From NCBI RefSeq assembly GCF_001660705.2, contig NZ_LYBV02000030.1, forward strand, positions 124,001-188,000: DNA of 64,000 nucleotides, written 5' to 3'. Shown piece by piece: positions 35,959-45,026 of the stretch; the stretch's first letter is position 1; every line of letters begins with the position of its first letter. This DNA comes from Saccharicrinis aurantiacus. GTDB lineage: Bacteria; Bacteroidota; Bacteroidia; Bacteroidales; Marinilabiliaceae. A program made the position numbers and the translations under genes. The notes under the pieces are model-generated. The model was not told where the DNA came from, ran no database searches, and saw only the letters and a list, made by a program, of their open reading frames with translations.

Positions 35959-36038
35959 GCAGAATAATACGATTTGTAATTATCTAAAATGAGTGAAATG
36001 CAAATCAGTTTGTTCAGATAAATAAAGTTGAAAAAGAT

Positions 36039-37043
36039 ATGAAATTAAATATAGGAGATAAAGTCCGCTTTTTAAACGAAGTGGGTGGAGGTAAAGTAAG
36101 CCGCATTGAAGGTAAGGATATGGTTTACGTTTTGGATGATGATGGTTTTGAAGTGCCTGCTTTAATGACTGAGGTAGTATTAGTGGAGCGTAAAACAGCA
36201 GATACTTCTAGTGCAAACTCAAAGCAAGAGCTTGTAGAACAAGATTCTTTTGATTACGAGGAATCGGAAACCGACGATGAACCAAAAATGTTATTGGCAT
36301 TAGTTCAGGATGTAAATATTGGAGGCAATGTTAACATGTATTATATAAATGATAGCAATTACTTTGCCTTTTACACCATCTCAAAAATTAATAAAGATGT
36401 GATGTCGCCATTATATAATGGTACTCTAGAACCAAATACCAAAGTTACCTTAGATACTTTAGCCATTAATTATATTGATGATAGTAGTTTTCAGGTTCAA
36501 GTAATTTTCTATAAAAAAGATAAAGATTACACACCGATAGAACCTATTATTGAAAAAGTCAGTTTTTCAGGAGCTAAGTTGATGAAAGATGCATCGTATG
36601 TTGAAAATGATTATTTAAATGATAAAGCCGTTTTAGTACACTTGTTAAAAGATAGTTTCTCGAAAAAGCTTGAGGAATTAACCGATAAGGATATTAAAAA
36701 GGCGATGAAAGAAAAAGCACCTGCTGCTCCTAAAAAATCAAATGTAAAGCGAAGAGATGATAAAGAAATTTTAGAGGTTGATTTGCACATTCATGAGTTG
36801 CTCGATATTACCACTGGCCTATCAAACAGAGATATGCTAGATGTGCAGCTAAAAAAGTTTCATGAGGTAATGGCAGCCAACGAGAAGAATAAAAAACGAA
36901 AAATTGTTTTTATACATGGGGTTGGTAATGGAACCTTGAAAACAGAGATTAGAAAATCTTTAGACCGCAAATACAAGTGGCACGATTACCAAGATGCTTC
37001 TTTCCAAGAGTACGGATGGGGCGCCACTATGGTAATTATATAA
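36039..37043 (+). CDS. DUF2027 protein with C-terminal Smr domain
   Basis: 334 residues. An N-terminal SH3-like DUF2027 part (KLNIGDKVRFLNEVGGGKVSRI), a beta-rich centre and a C-terminal Smr domain with DLHIHEL and HGVGNGTL, as in MutS2/SmrB-type nucleases acting on stalled ribosomes or branched DNA. It belongs to a Bacteroidota-specific family. The nuclease role is inferred from the Smr domain only. A terminator follows. Confidence 0.85.
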   Translation: MKLNIGDKVRFLNEVGGGKVSRIEGKDMVYVLDDDGFEVPALMTEVVLVERKTADTSSANSKQELVEQDSFDYEESETDDEPKMLLALVQDVNIGGNVNMYYINDSNYFAFYTISKINKDVMSPLYNGTLEPNTKVTLDTLAINYIDDSSFQVQVIFYKKDKDYTPIEPIIEKVSFSGAKLMKDASYVENDYLNDKAVLVHLLKDSFSKKLEELTDKDIKKAMKEKAPAAPKKSNVKRRDDKEILEVDLHIHELLDITTGLSNRDMLDVQLKKFHEVMAANEKNKKRKIVFIHGVGNGTLKTEIRKSLDRKYKWHDYQDASFQEYGWGATMVII

Positions 37044-37064
37044 TTGGCTGAGAATTTAAAATAG

Positions 37065-37100
37065 AAACCTTGTAGTAGTAAAATATTACAAGGTTTTTTT
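37065..37100 (+). terminator. Terminator after the DUF2027/Smr gene
   Basis: aaaccttgta (37065-37074) pairs with tacaaggttt (37087-37096), followed by T residues to 37100. Confidence 0.9.
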
Positions 37101-37306
37101 ATGATAACCTTATGAAGAAATAAATGATCAATATATAAACCTTATGTTTTATTGAGGTTATTAATTATCTTGGTCGAACAAAGGATAAAATCCTTATAAG
37201 TTGTACCCAAGCGATAGAGTTTAACACTCATATTAAGGGTAAATAAAGAAACATTAGTGTAAATTACATGCGAATATTTATGACTAACCTCATGAGGTTC
37301 TTTAAG

Positions 37307-38389
37307 ATGAAAGTAATAATTCAACTTTTTATTGTGTTTTGTTTTAGTATAACAGATTCACTAGCACAGGTTGTTAAATTGGGAAATTTAGATGTTAATG
37401 TAAATGAAATACCTCTCAATAGACCTTTACATATCAAGGATCTATCAGCATCGGAAAAAGATGGAATCGAAAATATTGCAGTATTTAAATCTGATAATAA
37501 AAAGTATTTTACTAAAGCAATAAATTCTTATGAGGCTGGTGAAGGAGTAGGATACGACAATTTTGATGAAAAAAGTCTTCTCGAGTTATATGATATTGAA
37601 GGTAACCTGGTTTGGAAGAAAGAGTTAGATAAGTTTGTATCTTATTGTAAAATTTCAGATGATGGAAAGTTTTGTCATGTAATACTTTCGGAAACTGACC
37701 ATATGGAAATGGATGTAATTCAGTTTCTGTTATCGTTAGATGAATCAGGGAATAAAATTCACTATGAAGAAAGAGTTGGCCAAGTATATCCGAACGCAGA
37801 TAAAAGTATTATCTATTATTTAAAAATAATAGATAATAATAGATATTTGACATGTAAGGACTTTAATACAAATGGTTCATGGAAACAACAAGTTTGTGAT
37901 AACTGTAGCATTGGGGCTGTTTCAGGTCGAGGAAATAATGTTTCAATTTGTTCTTCAACTTCTGGTATATATTCTTTTAATAGAAATTGTGAATTGATTT
38001 GGCGCGATACATCTTTAATTGGAGGTCAAGCAAGTTTGTCACCCGAAGGAGATTATTTGTTAAAAGGCTTTGATCTATACAATAATAACAATGGAGAACT
38101 TTTGTTTTCTCTAAAAGAAAGTATATTTAACGCAAATAGGGTTGATTATATAGATGGTTGTTTCGTTAAAAATGGAGGTAATAAGATTGTTGTTGTTGGT
38201 TGGTGTGGATCACGTCAGAATCGAATTAAGACTATAAGTATATTTGAGATTAATGGAACTCTTATTAGAAATTTAAGCTTTGATGAAAAATTTAAAGCGT
38301 TTTTTATAGATTGTGTTGATAATGGAAATAGCACCTTTGATTTGTATTTGTATAATAAATTTATAAAAAGGATACATTACAAAGAATAG
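37307..38389 (+). CDS. Secreted protein of unknown function, propeller-like
   Basis: 360 residues from the ATG at 37307, which opens the signal peptide MKVIIQLFIVFCFSITDSLA; an in-frame ATG at 37268 gives a non-signal extension. The mature part has repeated short beta stretches with DxxGN-type turns (ELYDIEGNLVWKKEL, CKISDDGKFCHVIL, SLDESGNKIHYEE), suggesting a beta-propeller. I do not recognise a family. Its codon use is more AT-rich than that of its neighbours and it borders the repeat-rich stretch at 38.4-39.3 kb, so recent gain is possible. Confidence 0.55.
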   Translation: MKVIIQLFIVFCFSITDSLAQVVKLGNLDVNVNEIPLNRPLHIKDLSASEKDGIENIAVFKSDNKKYFTKAINSYEAGEGVGYDNFDEKSLLELYDIEGNLVWKKELDKFVSYCKISDDGKFCHVILSETDHMEMDVIQFLLSLDESGNKIHYEERVGQVYPNADKSIIYYLKIIDNNRYLTCKDFNTNGSWKQQVCDNCSIGAVSGRGNNVSICSSTSGIYSFNRNCELIWRDTSLIGGQASLSPEGDYLLKGFDLYNNNNGELLFSLKESIFNANRVDYIDGCFVKNGGNKIVVVGWCGSRQNRIKTISIFEINGTLIRNLSFDEKFKAFFIDCVDNGNSTFDLYLYNKFIKRIHYKE

Positions 38390-39292
38390 AAACGCCAGTG
38401 CAACAATGACTCATACGCACTATGCCTGCCGCAGGCGCAACACAAGTCAACGCTTCATACTACCGACGTTGTATCGATAAAAGAGGCCTACATCGTGTGT
38501 TAAGTTACTATAATATCAATGCGCATAACACACTTTAATCCAACAAAAAAAGGGTGAATCAACAATAACACTTTTACATTTTAATCAATCAAATATTACC
38601 AAATGCATAATTTTGTAATGTTTATTTGTTGTAAAATTTCCTTTGCCGATTTTCGGCAAGGCGGTAAAAAACTAAAATATAGCCTGCCGAAAATCTTAAT
38701 CGTCTTATTTCAGTTAAATAGAGCTGCACTTTTTTCGGCAAGCTATATTTTTGTCATTTTGTTCTGATTAAGAAAATCGGCAAGCTGCATTTGTAGTTCT
38801 ATAATCCAAGTTTTTGAATTTGTGTTTTCGTACAGAAAACTGAGTATGAAGGGTGGGGGCGAATTGGTATTTTATACGTAAGCCCCTTGGTGGGTCGCTC
38901 GCTGGTTATGCCTTTTGTTCTGTTGTAAATATAAGCCAATAATACATATCGGGTTAATGGTAAATGGAAGGTGGCTAGCATGTTAAAGATTTTATTTGGC
39001 TTGTTTTTTAATTCAATACCGAAGATAATTAAGAGATGATATATCTCATAAAAAATATGCTGTGTATTGATGTATGTGGTATTTTGTGTGACAAAAGGGG
39101 TGAACAGAAGGATTAAAGGCGTGTGACAGTGGTGTTTGTTATGTGTGGGGCTTTTGGTATTAAAGAAATACTTAATTAAATGTAAAGTACTGCTTTTGCA
39201 AGCACAGCTTGCATAATTGTTTTGCACATGTAGAGTGTGCTATAATCTATGAGTATGGATACGTCGCTACTGTGGTAATTATACAATCCGTA
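38390..39292. repeat. Repeat-rich, apparently gene-free 0.9-kb stretch
   Basis: It contains several inverted repeats: an 8-bp pair gtgtgtta/taacacac (38495-38502, 38526-38533); a hairpin ttgccga-ttt-tcggcaa (38643-38659); an arm near 38676-38702 that is complementary both to 38734-38752 and to 38766-38792, all built on cggcaag/cttgccg; and gcaagc-aca-gcttgc (39198-39212). The block 38400-38480 (cgccagtgcaacaat ... gacgttgtatcg) is a broken palindrome somewhat like a cassette boundary. The only long reading frame (38799-39227, minus) has no family likeness and unlikely composition. Confidence 0.5.
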
Positions 39293-39646
39293 TCATATAT
39301 ACTCATTAACAATATTTTTCAGGTCGTTAGCCCGTATTGGTTTATTAATAAATTGTTTGGCTCCTAGAATAAAACAGGATTCGCGTATGGTGGTACTTTC
39401 GTCACCAGAAAGCATCACAACAGGGGTTTCTATCCACTCAGCTTTCATTTCCTTTAATATATCTAATCCGTCAATTTCAGGAATGTGAACATCCATTAAT
39501 ATTAAATGCGGATGATGCTTAATAATTATATCCCATGCCTCTCTGCCATTTTCTGCTTCAAGTACTTCTATATTAAATTTCGATAAAACTTTACTCATTG
39601 CTACTCTTGAATCCATAGCATCTTCAACAATTAATACCTTTTTCAT
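39293..39646 (-). CDS. Single-domain response regulator (CheY-like)
   Basis: 117 residues, receiver domain only. The acidic pocket is Glu8/Asp9, the phosphorylation site is Asp52 (MDVHIPEIDG), with Ser80 and Lys102 (NKPI) completing the active site. No output domain, so it works through protein contacts or as a phosphate shuttle. No kinase gene is adjacent; the partner must lie elsewhere. Confidence 0.9.
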   Translation of the reverse strand: MKKVLIVEDAMDSRVAMSKVLSKFNIEVLEAENGREAWDIIIKHHPHLILMDVHIPEIDGLDILKEMKAEWIETPVVMLSGDESTTIRESCFILGAKQFINKPIRANDLKNIVNEYI

Positions 39647-40245
39647 AAGTCGATTTATTAAAAAGTTAATCTATAAGGTAGGTTAAAGATTTTTGCTAGC
39701 TTATCATCTATCTATATGTTAATATATAGGCTTATCTCCATGTTTAAATTAGTCTTTATAAATTAAAAGCCTTTATTTTTTACATAAGATGATCTATTTT
39801 ATTGGTGAGTAAGTGTTTCTATGGTTCTATAATAGTTAGAATTGCCTAAGGATGGATGGTTTAGGGCTTAGGTAGAAGTGGAAACATATAACTAATATTT
39901 TCTAATTCTTTATTGATTTTATCATTGATGCTGCACCAGAATGGGGGGGTAAACACTTATTATGGTATTATTTTGCAAATCTAATAGTCAGAATTTATCT
40001 CATAGAGATGGATTATGATTCCATATTCATAAATGATTTAGCTAAGCGTATCCTAAAAACAATTATAATTTTATTTAAGGGTGTTTTTTTGGTAGTCATG
40101 CTTAGTGTATTTTATTAATATTATTTCGATATGTTCTAAATAAAGGGGGTTCTACTTTCAAAAAGTAATAAAATTTGCACGTTAACTGTAAAAATTATAA
40201 GTTTGTCGCCGAGAAATGAAAATTACCACCTATTAATTGAATTTT
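39647..40245. other. 600-base gap upstream of amtB
   Basis: AT-rich regulatory-looking DNA. A run of seven G residues at about 39943-39949 stands out. A 36-codon frame (40008-40118) with one hydrophobic helix is present but unproven. Nearest to amtB is a TTTGC box (about 40175-40179) inside a TAATAAAATTTGC, close to the -7 consensus with one extra base. Confidence 0.35.
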
Positions 40246-41565
40246 ATGAAGCGAATACTTCTTATGGCAACAATGTTGCTTGGATTTTTTATGACTGGAA
40301 TGGCCAATGATGGCTCGCAAGTTGATACCGGCGCTACAGCTTGGATGATCACATCAACCGCATTGGTATTACTAATGATTCCGGGATTAGCCATGTTCTA
40401 TGGCGGTTTAGTTAGATCAAAAAACGTATTGGGAACAATGATGCACAGTTTCGCAGCTATGGGCGTTATGAGTGTACTTTGGGTGATCTTTGGTTACTCA
40501 ATGAGTTTTGGAGAAAGTGTACTAGGAGGCTGGTGTGGCTGGAATAGTGATTTCGTGTTTTTAAAAGGTATTGACACTACAGTAACCGACGGTGTACCTG
40601 ATTTAGTTTTCTCTATGTTTCAAGGTAAGTTTGCCATTATAACTCCGGCTTTAATTGCAGGTGCTTTTGCTGAGCGCGTTCAATTTAAAGGCTATTTAGT
40701 ATTTATAGCAATATGGGGTATTTTAGTATATAATCCACTATGTCACTGGGTTTGGGCCGAAGATGGTTTCTTACACCATTGGGGTGCTGCGGGAGCTATT
40801 GACTTTGCAGGAGGTACAGTTGTACATATTTCTGCGGGTATTAGTGGTTTGGTTGCGGCTATTTATTTAGGAGCACGTAGAGGGTATCCTCAGCGTCAGC
40901 TACGTCCGAATAACTTAGTAATGACAATGATGGGAGTTGGTTTACTTTGGGTAGGCTGGTTTGGTTTTAATGCCGGAAGTAGTGTTTCTAGTGGTATTGA
41001 AACAGCACAAGCTTTAACTGCAACACAAGTTGCTGGTGCAGCCGGAGCGTTAATGTGGGTGATTGTTGAGTTATTACACCATGGAAAAGCAACTGCATTA
41101 GGTTTTGCATCGGGTGTATTAGCTGGTTTAGTAGCTGTTACCCCTGCGGCTGGTGTTGTACAAACTACCGGAGCAATGGCCTTAGGTGCTATTTCTACTA
41201 TAGTTTGTTACGGTGCACTTATAGTAAAAGATAAATTAGGATATGATGATTCATTAGATGCTTTTGGTATTCACGGTATGGGTGGTATTTTAGGAGCAGT
41301 TGTTTTATCATTCTTCATTAGAGATTCGTGGATGGCCGATGCAGCTGCTGCTTCAGTTACAGGTGAGTGGTCTGTTTGGGATCAGTTCGGAGTACAAGCA
41401 ATTACTGTTGTTATTGCCATAGCATATTCAATTGTATTAACAATTGCAATTATTTGGTTCGTTGAAAAGGTATTTGGTTTGAAATCGACCGAAGAAGAGG
41501 AAATGATGGGATTAGATCATTCTTATCACGGAGAACGTGGTTATGGTATGATGAATCCAAATTAA
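40246..41565 (+). CDS. amtB: Ammonium transporter
   Basis: About 439 residues from the ATG at 40246; a TTG nine bases upstream is also in frame. Signal-like first helix (MKRILLMATMLLGFFMTGMA), then eleven membrane helices. Conserved pore residues are present: the His in NPLCHWVW and the His in FGIHGMGG form the twin-His pair of Amt proteins, and GGTVVHISAGISGL is a family block. It imports ammonium under nitrogen limitation. It precedes glnK by 47 bases, the usual amtB-glnK pairing. Confidence 0.96.
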   Translation: MKRILLMATMLLGFFMTGMANDGSQVDTGATAWMITSTALVLLMIPGLAMFYGGLVRSKNVLGTMMHSFAAMGVMSVLWVIFGYSMSFGESVLGGWCGWNSDFVFLKGIDTTVTDGVPDLVFSMFQGKFAIITPALIAGAFAERVQFKGYLVFIAIWGILVYNPLCHWVWAEDGFLHHWGAAGAIDFAGGTVVHISAGISGLVAAIYLGARRGYPQRQLRPNNLVMTMMGVGLLWVGWFGFNAGSSVSSGIETAQALTATQVAGAAGALMWVIVELLHHGKATALGFASGVLAGLVAVTPAAGVVQTTGAMALGAISTIVCYGALIVKDKLGYDDSLDAFGIHGMGGILGAVVLSFFIRDSWMADAAAASVTGEWSVWDQFGVQAITVVIAIAYSIVLTIAIIWFVEKVFGLKSTEEEEMMGLDHSYHGERGYGMMNPN

Positions 41566-41612
41566 TTTTACATTAGTAGAAACCTTTAGCAACATTTCAA
41601 ATTATTAGTATT

Positions 41613-41963
41613 ATGAAATTAATTACAGCAATAATAAGAGAGTATCAGTTAGACCAAGTTAGAGAATCTTTAATAGCGGCTGGTATTACTAGAATTACGG
41701 TTACTCGTGTATCAGGACATGGTAACCAAATTAGAAAAGAAGTATATAGAGGTAAAGAAGTAGTGCCTAACTTAACGCCTAAAATGCGTGTTGAGGTTGC
41801 AGTAAACGAAGAGTACCTTGAAACAACAATAGATGCAATTATTAAGGCAGCTAAATCGCACAACGGTCACGAAGGTGAAGTAGGAGACGGAAAGATATTT
41901 GTAACACCCCTTGAGCAATGTATTCGTATCCGTACCGAAGAGCGAGGTAGCTCTGCAATATAG
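41613..41963 (+). CDS. glnK: P-II nitrogen regulatory protein
   Basis: 116 residues. The ATP-site block GDGKIFV and the terminal IRTEERGSSAI are standard. The T-loop reads RKEVYRGKEVVPNLTPK: Tyr45 aligns with Tyr46 of E. coli GlnB/GlnK, but the uridylylated Tyr51 position is Val50. Control by GlnD-type uridylylation is therefore unlikely; nucleotide and 2-oxoglutarate binding should remain. It blocks AmtB when nitrogen is plentiful. A five- to eight-residue insertion (HNGHEGEV) before the GDGKIF block lengthens the B-loop region. Confidence 0.95.
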   Translation: MKLITAIIREYQLDQVRESLIAAGITRITVTRVSGHGNQIRKEVYRGKEVVPNLTPKMRVEVAVNEEYLETTIDAIIKAAKSHNGHEGEVGDGKIFVTPLEQCIRIRTEERGSSAI

Positions 41964-42012
41964 GACTTGTGTGAGTAAACAAGTTAATACCAAAGATTTT
42001 TAATCTAGACTC

Positions 42013-42058
42013 AAAAGCCATATACCTTTGCATTGCAGGGTGTGTGGCTTTTATCTTT
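42013..42058 (+). terminator. Terminator of the amtB-glnK operon
   Basis: aaaagccatatacc (42013-42026) pairs with ggtgtgtggctttt (42039-42052) along 14 positions with two G-T pairs, followed by a T-rich tract. Confidence 0.85.
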
Positions 42059-42245
42059 TAACCCGCAATATGCAATAGGCTATCTATTACAAGCTGAAAC
42101 TACTTTACAACAAGACGCTTCGCTTACTTTTTTCAACTCACCATAACGATGCTATGTCTCATTTCATAAAGTTATTGGTTTATTGCATTTTAAGCTTTTA
42201 TATACAATATCCCATTGCATAATGCGGGTTTAAGCAAGTAATGGC

Positions 42246-42644
42246 TTAATCACATTTATTATTTTGTTGAGGGCAAACCAATAATTCAGAAGTATCAATG
42301 TTGTTAATTAACTTTTGCACTTTGGGGTGATCAAAACCACATACACGATGACCGTCAATAATCATTAGAGGTCGTCGAATTAATAATGGTTCTTTCAGCA
42401 TTACCTCTATTGCACTTTCCTCATCAAAATCACTTGGTTTTATGTTACCGTTTTTTATACTTGGAGCTGTGCTATTAAACCATTTATTAATCGGTAAGTT
42501 GCCAAAAAAAGGACGCAAGCTTTCTTTTGTCCATTGCTCTGTAAGTAAAGATTTGGCTTCAACTTCAACATTGTGCTCAGCCAATAGCGCTTTTTGTTTG
42601 GTGTTATTAATACATCCTGGCTTTTCAAAAAATATAACTTTCAT
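42246..42644 (-). CDS. ArsC/Spx-like thioredoxin-fold protein (nitrogenase-associated type)
   Basis: 132 residues. FFEKPGCINNTKQKALL has the single ArsC/Spx-like Cys10 in CxxN context, and the C-terminal RRPLMIIDGHRVCGFD block is typical. The sequence most resembles the small ArsC-like proteins annotated as nitrogenase-associated. No nif genes are in the window, so the name is only a family label. It faces amtB-glnK, which fits a nitrogen-related role by position only. Confidence 0.65.
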   Translation of the reverse strand: MKVIFFEKPGCINNTKQKALLAEHNVEVEAKSLLTEQWTKESLRPFFGNLPINKWFNSTAPSIKNGNIKPSDFDEESAIEVMLKEPLLIRRPLMIIDGHRVCGFDHPKVQKLINNIDTSELLVCPQQNNKCD

Positions 42645-42840
42645 AGTAAATAAGAATTAGTAGAAATTAATTCCACAACCAATATAATGCCACCTCTTAT
42701 TACTACATGGCTTACAATTTGTGTATGTCAATAATATCCTAGGTATGCTCTTGTTTTGATCTTTGAAGCAACCAGGTACTGTAATTATTAAGCTACATTT
42801 TTGTAAACTTTAAAGGCCAAAGTTACAATAATGTGTTGCA

Positions 42841-44202
42841 TCATATTCTCAAGAATTTTCTGAACCATAGTCCGCTGTATTTTATAGTTCTTTTCTGAGT
42901 TTCAAAATTGTTATGTACCAAACCAAACCTTGGCTCAAAACCTTCTCTCCACTCAAAGTTATCTATCAAGGTCCATATAAAGTAGCCTGTAATATTAATG
43001 CCTTTCTTTTTGCATTTTAAAATTTCTTTGAGCATTCTTCTGTGGTATCGTAGTCTTTTTATATCGTATATTTTTCCGTTTGTTAAATGGTCATCGTAAC
43101 AAACACCACTTTCTGTAATAATTATATTTTTTATTCCGTCGTATTGATTGTAAAACTGTAATACTTTAGAAAGGCCCTGAGGGTATACCTCTAATCCCAT
43201 TGTGTTTAAATTGCGAGTGCGTTTTTTAGGTTCAATTTCACTGGCGAATAAAACAGGTGGAAATAGACTAAATTTAGTAACCACTCTGAAATAATATTGA
43301 ATTCCAATAAAGTCAAAATCGAATTTTAACCTTTCGAGGTCGCCATCTTTAAAATAGCGATTGATCATATTTAACCCGGGCATTACATCAGTAGGGTATC
43401 CTAACCCTAGAGTAGGTTCTAGGTAAAATCGATTCAACATAACCTCAACGCGTTGAGCCGATTTTTTATTAAGTCTGCTTTTATTTATTGGCTTAACATA
43501 CGAGCACGAGAAAGCTGTACCTATTATTGCATTTTTTACGTTTTTTCTTATTATTCGTGCCCCATCAGCATTACAAAGAGCTGTGTGGTGCGCTGCTTTT
43601 AAAAAGTTAGAGATGCCTGTTTTTCCTGGTGCATGGTAGCCCATAAAATAACCAAGACCAGTAAAACTCATGGGTTCATTAAGTACAATCCAATGCTTAA
43701 CTTTTTCGCCGTACTCATTACTGCAGAAGTTCGCATATTCGCTAAACCAATTAATAATTGATCGAGTAGTCCATCCTCCAAGTTCTTCTAATTTCTTGGG
43801 TAAATCCCAATGGTATAATGTAATCCATGGCTCCAGATTATTCTCAATGCAGCAATCAATCACCTTATGGTAAAACTTTACACCTTCAGGGTTTATTTCG
43901 CCTTTACCATTAGGAAATATCCTTGTCCATGAGAGTGAAAAACGAAAAGTATTCAGATTTAGTGAACTAGCTATCCTGATGTCTTTTTCATAGTCTTTAT
44001 AAAAATTACTAGCATTATTTATTGCATCGTTATTTTTAATGTTCTTCGCGTCACTTGTAAAATCATCCCAAATAGATTGGCCTTTATTATCCGAGTTAGC
44101 CCAGCCCTCGTTTTGGAATGCGCATATGGTAGTGCCCCATTTAAAATTAGATCCAAACTTTTCTTTATTTAACATTAATTGCCTATTCAATAATTTGCCC
44201 AA
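42841..44202 (-). CDS. Beta-glucosidase-type glycoside hydrolase, family GH1
   Basis: 453 residues. GH1 blocks: FKWGTTICAFQNEG near the N-terminus, TLYHWDLPKKLEELGGW at about 128-144, WIVLNEP at 171-177 with acid/base Glu176, and IIITESGV at 360-367 with the nucleophile Glu364. The usual TENG is TESG here. No signal peptide, so probably cytoplasmic, cleaving beta-glucosides or beta-galactosides. Not in an operon; a barrel-protein gene diverges on the other side. Confidence 0.92.
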   Translation of the reverse strand: MGKLLNRQLMLNKEKFGSNFKWGTTICAFQNEGWANSDNKGQSIWDDFTSDAKNIKNNDAINNASNFYKDYEKDIRIASSLNLNTFRFSLSWTRIFPNGKGEINPEGVKFYHKVIDCCIENNLEPWITLYHWDLPKKLEELGGWTTRSIINWFSEYANFCSNEYGEKVKHWIVLNEPMSFTGLGYFMGYHAPGKTGISNFLKAAHHTALCNADGARIIRKNVKNAIIGTAFSCSYVKPINKSRLNKKSAQRVEVMLNRFYLEPTLGLGYPTDVMPGLNMINRYFKDGDLERLKFDFDFIGIQYYFRVVTKFSLFPPVLFASEIEPKKRTRNLNTMGLEVYPQGLSKVLQFYNQYDGIKNIIITESGVCYDDHLTNGKIYDIKRLRYHRRMLKEILKCKKKGINITGYFIWTLIDNFEWREGFEPRFGLVHNNFETQKRTIKYSGLWFRKFLRI

Positions 44203-44318
44203 TTATACATGAGTAGTATAAACTGAGTATTATATTAAAGTTACAGAATAGAAAAATAATTGTAGGTTTCGCTGTTTTGTTTAAATTCGCAAGTAAAATA
44301 TACCTAAAACGATTACTG

Positions 44319-45020
44319 ATGAGATTACTGCTATTTATCGCAATAATTGCGATTCCTTTTGTAAGCCAAGCACAAACAAATGTATACGGAACAACTAGTA
44401 TTGAATTGATATTTTCAAGTGCGGATGTAAATATGGATATTGGGGGAGAAGATATTGATGTTCGAAGCCCAATGCGTTTTACAGCGTGGTTTCATTACGC
44501 ACAATATTTAAATTTTGATTTCACCAATAATATTGGTCTGTATACAGGAGGAGCAATTAGAAATGTTGGATTTATAACCAATGATGCTGATTATGATATT
44601 GAAAAACGAGTTCATCGTTCATACAGTTTGGGTGTACCTTTGGCAATTAAATTAGGGGTTTTTGATAAGCGATTTTTTATTTATGGTGGTGCAGAATATG
44701 AGTGGATGTTTCACTATAAAGAGAAGTATTGGGAAGCCGGCCAAAAATATAAAACCTCAGAGTGGTTTAGTGATAAAGTAAATACTTTTGTGCCTTCGGT
44801 TTTTGTTGGTATACAGTTACCAAAGGGGGCAAATTTACAGTTTAAGTATTATTTAGAAGACTTTTTAAATAGCGACTATAATAGAGGTTCTGTTGATTTT
44901 AGCAATTTTAATAAAACCAGAATGTTTTATGTATCCTTAGGATTTCAGCTAAGAACCATTCATTTTAAAAAGGTATTTGAAGAGGATATTTATAGAGGCC
45001 AAGTTCAGGCAATGCGATAA
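44319..45020 (+). CDS. Outer-membrane beta-barrel protein of unknown function
   Basis: About 233 residues from the ATG at 44319, chosen for the signal peptide MRLLLFIAIIAIPFVSQAQ; an in-frame TTG at 44277 is not needed. Alternating beta-strands, aromatic girdle residues, and long strand-turn-strand repeats suggest a barrel of ten to twelve strands. There is no close family name I can give. Its terminator lies inside the next convergent gene. Confidence 0.7.
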   Translation: MRLLLFIAIIAIPFVSQAQTNVYGTTSIELIFSSADVNMDIGGEDIDVRSPMRFTAWFHYAQYLNFDFTNNIGLYTGGAIRNVGFITNDADYDIEKRVHRSYSLGVPLAIKLGVFDKRFFIYGGAEYEWMFHYKEKYWEAGQKYKTSEWFSDKVNTFVPSVFVGIQLPKGANLQFKYYLEDFLNSDYNRGSVDFSNFNKTRMFYVSLGFQLRTIHFKKVFEEDIYRGQVQAMR

Positions 45021-45026
45021 GTGTTG

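Noticed and set aside
38400-38480. Possible integron attC-like site
   Set aside because: The broken palindrome has CAAC/GTTG-like ends but does not match the RYYYAAC/GTTRRRY core, and no integrase or cassette array is present. Kept only as a remark.
38799-39227. 142-codon minus-strand frame
   Set aside because: No family likeness, unusual composition, many Thr/Asn/Ile/His residues and no signal; it lies in a repeat-rich stretch and looks like chance.
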